Below are positions 6,422 through 11,083 of a stretch of DNA of 11,083 nt, one piece after another (the first letter of the stretch is position 1; each line of letters opens with the position of its first letter). Under the pieces are notes generated by a model. That model searched no databases. It had not been told where the DNA came from and was given only the letters and a program-made list of their open reading frames with translations. The position numbers were made by a program, and so were the translations under genes. The stretch spans positions 1 to 11,083 of the forward strand of contig CANGRN010000018.1 of NCBI GenBank assembly GCA_947455695.1, read 5' to 3'. This DNA is from Alphaproteobacteria bacterium (GTDB lineage Bacteria > Pseudomonadota > Alphaproteobacteria > Micropepsales > Micropepsaceae).

Positions 6422-7849
6422 ATGAACACCGCCGATATTGCCGCACTTCTTTATCTGGTTTCGGGCGTCCTCTTCATCCTGGCGCTCAAGGGCCTGTCCT
6501 CGCCCGCCACCAGCCAGGCGGGCAACCGCAACGGCATGCTGGGCATGGCGCTGGCCATCGCCACCACCCTGTGGGTGGCCAAGGTCTCCGATCCCGTGAC
6601 CATTGGCCTGATCGTGGGCGGCCTGGCCATCGGCGGCGGCATCGGCGCGGTGATGGCCAAGCGCATCGCCATGACGGCGATGCCCCAGCTGGTCGCGGCC
6701 TTTCACAGCCTTGTGGGCCTGGCGGCGGTGTTCGCGGCGGGCGCGGCCTTCTATTCGCCCGAGTCCTTCGGCATCTGCCAGCTGGATGGCAGCGGCGTCT
6801 GCGCCGGATTGATCAAGACACAGAGCCTGGTGGAGATGAGCCTGGGCGTCGCCATCGGTATCATCACCTTTGCCGGTTCGCTGATCGCCTTCGCCAAGCT
6901 GAACGGCAACATGAAGGGCGCGCCGATCATGCTGCCGGGCCGGCATCTGCTGAACCTGGCGCTGTTCGCCACGATCATCGCCCTGATCGTCTATTTCGTG
7001 ATGAACCAGCAGGAATGGACCTTCTGGGCCATCACGGGCCTGGCCTTCATCTTCGGCATCACCCTGATCATCCCCATCGGCGGCGCCGACATGCCGGTGG
7101 TGGTGTCGATGCTGAACTCCTATTCGGGTTGGGCGGCGGCCGGCATCGGCTTCACGCTCGAGAACACCGCCCTGATCATCACCGGCGCGCTGGTGGGCTC
7201 GTCGGGCGCCATCCTGTCCTACATCATGTGCAAGGGCATGAACCGCAGCTTTATCAGCGTCATCGCCGGCGGTTTCGGCGGCGACACCAGTGCGGCGGCC
7301 GCGGGCGCGGTGGAAACCCGCCCGGTCAAGCAGGGCTCGTCGGACGATGCGGCCTTCATCATGAAGAACGCCTCCAGCGTTATCATCGTGCCGGGTTACG
7401 GCATGGCGGTGGCCCAGGCCCAGCACGCCCTGCGCGAAATGGCCGACAAGCTGAAGGCCGAAGGCGTGAAAGTCAGTTACGCCATCCATCCGGTGGCGGG
7501 CCGCATGCCGGGCCACATGAACGTGCTGCTGGCGGAAGCCAATGTGCCATACGATGAAGTGTTCGAGCTGGAAGACATCAACAGCCAGTTCGCCCAAGCC
7601 GATGTCGCCTATGTCATCGGCGCCAACGACGTCACCAATCCGTCAGCCAAGACCGATCCCAAATCGCCGATCTTCGGCATGCCGGTGCTGGACGTGGAAA
7701 AGGCCAAGACCGTGCTGTTCATCAAGCGCGGCATGGGTGCCGGTTATGCCGGGGTGGAGAACGAGCTGTTCTTCCGCGACAACACCATGATGCTGTTCGC
7801 CGACGCCAAGAAGATGACCGAAGAAATCGTCAAGGCGCTTGACCATTAA
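6422..7849 (+). CDS. pntB: NAD(P) transhydrogenase beta subunit
   Basis: A 475-residue inner-membrane protein that combines the channel helices (about 5-270) with the NADP(H)-binding domain III (about 300-475). Residues known from E. coli to matter for proton transfer are conserved: His95 in FHSLVGLAAVF (94-104), Asp222 in GGADMPVVV and Asn231 in SMLNSYSGWAA. Domain III carries the NADP motif PGYGMAVAQAQ (324-334), HPVAGRMPGHMNVLLAEA (356-373), GANDVTNP (400-407) and KRGMGAGYAGVEN (435-447). Residues about 108-138, after the helix holding His95, form a longer loop than I recall for E. coli, with two cysteines (119 and 127); that loop should face the periplasm. It is the third gene of the pnt set, and its last codons overlap the start of the GNAT gene. 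Confidence 0.98.
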   Translation: MNTADIAALLYLVSGVLFILALKGLSSPATSQAGNRNGMLGMALAIATTLWVAKVSDPVTIGLIVGGLAIGGGIGAVMAKRIAMTAMPQLVAAFHSLVGLAAVFAAGAAFYSPESFGICQLDGSGVCAGLIKTQSLVEMSLGVAIGIITFAGSLIAFAKLNGNMKGAPIMLPGRHLLNLALFATIIALIVYFVMNQQEWTFWAITGLAFIFGITLIIPIGGADMPVVVSMLNSYSGWAAAGIGFTLENTALIITGALVGSSGAILSYIMCKGMNRSFISVIAGGFGGDTSAAAAGAVETRPVKQGSSDDAAFIMKNASSVIIVPGYGMAVAQAQHALREMADKLKAEGVKVSYAIHPVAGRMPGHMNVLLAEANVPYDEVFELEDINSQFAQADVAYVIGANDVTNPSAKTDPKSPIFGMPVLDVEKAKTVLFIKRGMGAGYAGVENELFFRDNTMMLFADAKKMTEEIVKALDH

Positions 7850-8318
7850 TATCCGCGAAGCACGGCTGCCGCAGGACGAACCTGCGATCCTGTCTTTCAT
7901 CATCGGCCTGCAGGATTATGAGGCGGGCTTTGAGTCCGACCGCCGCCGCGATCCCGACTTCGCCACCGACCATTGGCGTGACGTCCAGCATCGCTGTGCC
8001 GAGAAGCACGGCGCCATGTTCATCGCCGAAGAGAATGGCGAGCCGCTGGGCTGGGCCTTTGCCTATGAGGAACATGGCCAGCTTTTCATAAAGGAGCCCG
8101 AGCGCCGCCACGGTTTCCTGGCCGAACTTTTCGTGGTGCCGGATGCGCGCGGCAAGGGGCTCGGCCGCGCCCTGATGACCGCCTGCGAAGGCTGGTCGCG
8201 GGGCCTGGGCCACAAGCTTCTGATGGTGGGCGTGCTGGCGCATAACCGCCGCGCTATCCGGTCCTATGAGGGCGCGGGATTTTCGCCCTATACTTTGCTC
8301 CTGCGGCGATACCTGTAG
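7839..8318 (+). CDS. GNAT family N-acetyltransferase
   Basis: A 159-residue acetyltransferase of the GNAT fold that would transfer an acetyl group from acetyl-CoA to an amine; the substrate is unknown. The acetyl-CoA signature is clear: AELFVVPDARGKGLGRALM (95-113) holds strand beta4 and the R-G-K-G-L-G pyrophosphate loop (104-109), followed by VGVLAHNRRAIRSYEGAGF (130-148), the usual N...A..YE..GF end of the domain. The start is a TTG at 7839 that lies inside the last four codons of pntB (11-base overlap), with AAGG three bases upstream. No in-frame ATG comes before residue 60, which would remove part of the fold, so TTG with translational coupling is the best choice. The M28 peptidase gene follows after 13 bases. 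Confidence 0.88.
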   Translation: MTINIREARLPQDEPAILSFIIGLQDYEAGFESDRRRDPDFATDHWRDVQHRCAEKHGAMFIAEENGEPLGWAFAYEEHGQLFIKEPERRHGFLAELFVVPDARGKGLGRALMTACEGWSRGLGHKLLMVGVLAHNRRAIRSYEGAGFSPYTLLLRRYL

Positions 8319-8331
8319 CTTCGGAGCGGCG

Positions 8332-9927
8332 ATGAAAACCTGCCTCACCCTGCTGGCATGCCTGGCCTTGCTGGCGCCGGCTGTTGCACAGGATTCACCC
8401 TCCGCCGCCAACATCCGTGCCGACATGGCGTTCCTGGCCAGCGACAAATTGAAGGGCCGCGAGGCTGGCACGCCCGAATATGACCTGGCGGCCAACTATG
8501 TCGCCGACCAGATGAAACAGATCGGGCTGGTGCCCAAGGGTGACAAGGGCTCCTATTTCCAGCATGTGCCTTTGGTGGCCTGGCGCCCGCGCGATGAAGG
8601 CAAGATCGCGCTGACCAGCGCGGATGGCCGCGCCATCCCGCTGACCTTTGGCACCGATTATCTCACCGGCGACAGCCCGCTTTCGGAAAAGCTGGCGGTG
8701 AACGCGCCGCTGGTGTTCGTCGGCTATGGCCTGGTGGCGCCCGAGCACGGCCGCGACGATTACGCCGGGCTCAACGTCAATGGCAAGATCGTGGTGGCGC
8801 TGTCTGGCGCGCCCAAGTTCCTGCAGACAGAGGAGCGCGCCTATTACCGCAGCGGCCGCACCAAGCTGAAAGCGGCGCTGGACCGCGGCGCGGTGGGTTT
8901 TGTGTCCATCAGCACCCGCACGGGCGAGAAGCTCTATCCCTTCGCCAATAGCGCGCGGCAATACAAAAGCTGGGGCATGACCTGGCGCCAGGCCGACGGC
9001 AAGCCCTTCGTGGCCGTGCCGCTGCCCGGCCTCGCCTTTGTCAGCGTGGCGGGCGCCAGCAAGCTGCTGGGCGAGAAGACCGACGCCATCCTGAATGCTG
9101 CCGAGACCAAAGATGGCGCCATCAAGGGCTTCGACCTGCATCTGTCGCTGAAGGCCGAGCTGCACACCGAGATCAAGAACAGCGAGAGCGAGAATATCGT
9201 GGGCGTGCTGCCCGGCAGCGATCCCAACCTGAAGGACGAATATGTGGTGCTGTCCGGCCATCTCGACCATATCGGCATCACCCCGCCGGTTAAGGGTGAT
9301 GCGAAGGGCGATGCCATCAACAACGGCGCGCTGGACAACGCCTCCGGCGTCGCCACCACCCTGGAAGTGGCCCGGCTGTTCCGCGGCAAGGCGCCCAAGC
9401 GCTCGCTGCTGTTCCTGGTGGATACTGCCGAGGAAAAGGGCCTGATCGGCGCCGATTACTTCGCCCGCAACCCCACCGTGCCCAAATCCGCCATTACCGC
9501 CGATGTCGACCTGGACATGCCGATCATCACCTATGATTTCACCGACGTGGTGGCGTTCGGCGCCGACCGTTCCAGCATCGGTCCGGCGGTGCGCCGCGCC
9601 GCTGCGCGCCTGAACATCAACCTGTCACCCGATCCCATGCCGGACGAAGGCATCTTCACCCGTTCCGATCATTATCGCTTTGTCGAGCAGGGCATCCCGG
9701 CGGTGTTCCTGGCCACCGGCTATGCCAATGGCGGCAAGGCGGCCACCGAATTCTTCATGCGCACCAATTATCACAAGCCCAGCGACGATCTGAGCCAGCC
9801 GATCCGCTATGATGTGGGCGCAAAGTTCGCAAAGCTGAATTTCGCCATCACGCGCGAGCTCGCAGACGGGCCGCGCCCCAGCTGGAATGCCGGCGATTTC
9901 TTTGCCGCCAAGTTCGCAAAGAAATAG
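8332..9927 (+). CDS. Exported M28 family zinc aminopeptidase
   Basis: A 531-residue exported metallopeptidase. Residues 1-20 form a signal peptide with a signal peptidase I site after AVA (before QDSP). After an N-terminal helical segment, about 120-270 has the look of a PA (protease-associated) insert, then the M28 catalytic domain. Zinc ligands follow the family order: His310 in SGHLDHIG, Asp335 in LDNASGVA, the Glu367-Glu368 pair in AEEKG (first the general base, second a ligand), Asp395 in DLDMPI and His481 in YHKPSDD. Members of this type cleave N-terminal residues from peptides in the periplasm or medium. The ATG at 8332 has GGAG five bases upstream and opens the signal peptide; an in-frame ATG at 8266 lies inside the GNAT gene and is rejected. 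Its stop directly abuts the EVE gene stop. Confidence 0.94.
   Translation: MKTCLTLLACLALLAPAVAQDSPSAANIRADMAFLASDKLKGREAGTPEYDLAANYVADQMKQIGLVPKGDKGSYFQHVPLVAWRPRDEGKIALTSADGRAIPLTFGTDYLTGDSPLSEKLAVNAPLVFVGYGLVAPEHGRDDYAGLNVNGKIVVALSGAPKFLQTEERAYYRSGRTKLKAALDRGAVGFVSISTRTGEKLYPFANSARQYKSWGMTWRQADGKPFVAVPLPGLAFVSVAGASKLLGEKTDAILNAAETKDGAIKGFDLHLSLKAELHTEIKNSESENIVGVLPGSDPNLKDEYVVLSGHLDHIGITPPVKGDAKGDAINNGALDNASGVATTLEVARLFRGKAPKRSLLFLVDTAEEKGLIGADYFARNPTVPKSAITADVDLDMPIITYDFTDVVAFGADRSSIGPAVRRAAARLNINLSPDPMPDEGIFTRSDHYRFVEQGIPAVFLATGYANGGKAATEFFMRTNYHKPSDDLSQPIRYDVGAKFAKLNFAITRELADGPRPSWNAGDFFAAKFAKK
9820..9921 (+). repeat. Short imperfect direct repeat in the M28 3' end
   Basis: The 15-mer GCAAAGTTCGCAAAG at 9820-9834 recurs as GCCAAGTTCGCAAAG at 9907-9921, 14 of 15 bases the same and 87 bases apart. 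Both encode a KFAK motif in the same frame, so a shared peptide motif is a sufficient explanation. Confidence 0.5.
9897..9924. repeat. Inverted repeat at the M28/EVE convergent gene end
   Basis: A perfect 9-bp inverted repeat (TTTCTTTGC at 9897-9905, GCAAAGAAA at 9916-9924) with a 10-base loop ends on the base before the M28 stop codon. The stem is AT-rich and no T-run follows on either strand, so it is not a classical terminator. It lies within coding sequence for the last residues of the peptidase, and may be chance. Confidence 0.5.
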
Positions 9928-10347
9928 CTACTTCAAGCCACCCATTTTGCAGACTTCCTTCCACTCGGCGGTTTTTACCGGCTGCACCGAAAGGCGGAAG
10001 CTGTTGACCAGGCTCATCTGCGCCAGCTTGGGGTTTGCCTTGCAGTCCGCCAGAGTGACGGGCTTGGGCATGTCCTTGACCGCCTTAACCACCACCAGGC
10101 CGAACTGGCCTTTCTCGTCCGTGGGATCGGGCTGGAATTCCTCGATCACTTCCACGATGCCGACCACGGCCTTCTGTTCGTTGGAATGATAGAAGAAGCC
10201 CAGATCGCCCTTCTTCATTGCCTTCATGTTCAGCTTGGCGGTGTGGTTACGCACCCCGCTCCAGGGTTCGCCCTTGGCGCCCTTCTTCTTCTGCATGTCC
10301 CACGACCAGGCGTCGGGTTCGCTCTTGAACAACCAATAGGCCATCAC
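9928..10347 (-). CDS. EVE domain protein (PUA-like, THYN1 family)
   Basis: A 139-residue single-domain EVE protein. EVE domains share the PUA-like fold and are thought to bind modified bases in DNA or RNA; the cellular role of the bacterial stand-alone form is not settled. Family motifs: YWLFKSEP at 4-11, WSGVRNHTA at 29-37, KGDLGFFYHS at 46-55, VVGIVEV at 61-67 and FRLSVQPV at 117-124. The start can be the GTG at 10347 or the ATG right after it at 10344; AGAGG lies 5 or 8 bases upstream respectively and overlaps the gpsA stop. Only 9 bases separate it from gpsA, so the two are probably co-transcribed. It converges on the M28 gene with no spacer. Confidence 0.93.
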   Translation of the reverse strand: MMAYWLFKSEPDAWSWDMQKKKGAKGEPWSGVRNHTAKLNMKAMKKGDLGFFYHSNEQKAVVGIVEVIEEFQPDPTDEKGQFGLVVVKAVKDMPKPVTLADCKANPKLAQMSLVNSFRLSVQPVKTAEWKEVCKMGGLK

Positions 10348-10356
10348 TTCCGCCTC

Positions 10357-11083
10357 TTATTTCTCTGCCTTGAGGGGCCGGCTCATCAGTCGCAGCACCG
10401 CTTCGCCCAGCGGCAGCGCGCCGCTGAGAAGATCGGCCATGGCTTCGGCGATGGGCATTTCGACATTCACGGACCTGGCGCGCGCCACCAGCGCCGGCGC
10501 GGTATCCACGCCTTCGGCCAGCGCCACACCAGGCTTTTCGCCCGCGCCCAGCGCCACGCCGAAGGAAAAATTGCGCGACGACTTGCTGGTGGCGGTCAGC
10601 ACCAGGTCGCCAAGGCCGGACAGGCCCATCAAAGTTTCGCGTTTTGCGCCCAGCGCCTCGCCCAGCCGCGCCAGTTCGGCAAAGCTGCGCGCCAGCAGCG
10701 CAGCGCGGGCATTCTCGCCCAGCCCCATGCCTTCGACCACGCCGCAGGCGATGGCATAGACATTCTTGGCCGCGCCCCCCAGCGCCACACCGGTCAGGTC
10801 GTCGCTGGCATAGGGACGAAAACTCGCGCTGCCCAATGCGGTCTGCAATCTGGCCGCCAGATCGCCCCTGGCAGCGATGGTCACGGCGGTGGGAAGGCCT
10901 TTGGCGACATCGCGTGCGAAGGACGGGCCCGACAGGATCGCAAGATCGGCACCCGGCAGCACCTCGGCGGTGACTTCGGTCACCAGCTTGCCACTGCCTT
11001 TCTCGATGCCCTTGGCGCAGATCACCAGCGGCTGGCCGGGTTTCAGATGCGGTTCCAGGGAATCGGCGAAGCGGTGCAGCACC
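10357..11083 (-). CDS. gpsA: Glycerol-3-phosphate dehydrogenase [NAD(P)+], N-terminus missing
   Basis: Reduces dihydroxyacetone phosphate to sn-glycerol-3-phosphate for phospholipid synthesis in the cytosol. The 241 visible residues match the C-terminal three quarters of GpsA: CAKGIEKGSG, then LSGPSFARDVAKGLPTA, the catalytic-lysine segment GGAAKNVYAIACG, GLGENARAALLAR, GLSGLGDLVLT and SRNFSFG, ending near EMPIAEAM. The frame is open to the right edge of the window. About 90 residues with the Rossmann glycine motif must lie beyond it, so the apparent GTG at 11082 is internal. It is followed 9 bases later by the EVE gene. In several alphaproteobacteria gpsA sits after tsaD and before YciI and EVE genes; here no YciI gene separates the two. 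Confidence 0.97.
   Translation of the reverse strand, partial: VLHRFADSLEPHLKPGQPLVICAKGIEKGSGKLVTEVTAEVLPGADLAILSGPSFARDVAKGLPTAVTIAARGDLAARLQTALGSASFRPYASDDLTGVALGGAAKNVYAIACGVVEGMGLGENARAALLARSFAELARLGEALGAKRETLMGLSGLGDLVLTATSKSSRNFSFGVALGAGEKPGVALAEGVDTAPALVARARSVNVEMPIAEAMADLLSGALPLGEAVLRLMSRPLKAEK

Noticed and set aside
4822..6429. A 535-codon open frame on the minus strand opposite pntAA/pntAB
   Set aside because: Antisense to well-conserved transhydrogenase genes, low-complexity His/Arg/Gly/Asp composition, no recognisable fold. The same holds for 6377-7597 (minus) and 186-926 and 436-1305 (plus).
8332..8364. Lipoprotein signal (LLAC at residues 7-10) in the M28 peptidase
   Set aside because: The cysteine at residue 10 lies too early, inside the hydrophobic core, and a standard signal peptidase I site (AVA before QD) follows at residue 20.
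9928..10347. EVE protein as part of an antiviral defence island
   Set aside because: EVE domains do occur fused to defence enzymes, but this one is a stand-alone housekeeping-type protein behind gpsA with no nuclease, methylase, integrase or other mobile gene near it.
1..11083. A novel multi-gene system, CRISPR array, prophage or transposon
   Set aside because: No repeat array, transposase, integrase, toxin-antitoxin pair or compositional break is visible. All genes but DUF1036 belong to families with a known activity, and the operon layout is that of normal chromosome.

Overview
The window is high-GC DNA (roughly 60-65 % by eye) that reads as ordinary chromosome from an alphaproteobacterium. 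The best pointers are a GapR (DUF2312) gene, a DUF1036-pyk pair, a tiny aa3-oxidase subunit IV gene in front of a three-piece proton-translocating transhydrogenase (pntAA-pntAB-pntB), and promoter elements resembling the Caulobacter housekeeping type. A response regulator similar to TacA suggests Caulobacterales or a related order, but I cannot place it to genus. I see no insertion sequence, phage gene, CRISPR array, tRNA or rRNA, and no obvious compositional break.

Layout. (1) 6-1849, minus: a small secreted DUF1036 protein followed by pyruvate kinase, 8 bases apart and probably translationally coupled. (2) 1915-2952, plus: an N-formylglutamate amidohydrolase-family gene, divergent from DUF1036 across only 65 bases, then gapR with its own probable promoter. 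(3) 2997-3030: a strong two-way terminator separating gapR from (4) 3051-4571, minus: an orphan sigma-54-type response regulator (REC, AAA+, Fis HTH). (5) 4572-4824: a 253-base divergent regulatory region. One side has a good housekeeping promoter for the transhydrogenase operon. The other has a cluster of cell-cycle-like motifs upstream of the regulator. (6) 4825-8318, plus: aa3 oxidase subunit IV, pntAA, pntAB, pntB and a GNAT acetyltransferase starting at a TTG inside the end of pntB. (7) 8332-9927, plus: an exported M28 zinc peptidase, 13 bases behind the GNAT gene. (8) 9928-11083, minus: an EVE-domain protein behind gpsA, which runs off the right edge. The M28 and EVE genes meet tail to tail with no base between their stop codons.

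Together the genes cover central carbon metabolism (pyruvate kinase), respiratory energy and NADPH supply (oxidase subunit plus transhydrogenase), phospholipid precursor synthesis (gpsA), chromosome topology (GapR) and transcriptional control (response regulator). I found no new multi-gene system. The points worth a second look are the motif cluster upstream of the regulator, the possibly leaderless divergent promoter pair, the uncharacterised DUF1036 protein tied to pyk, a cysteine pair in a PntB loop, and the zero-gap convergent gene end.
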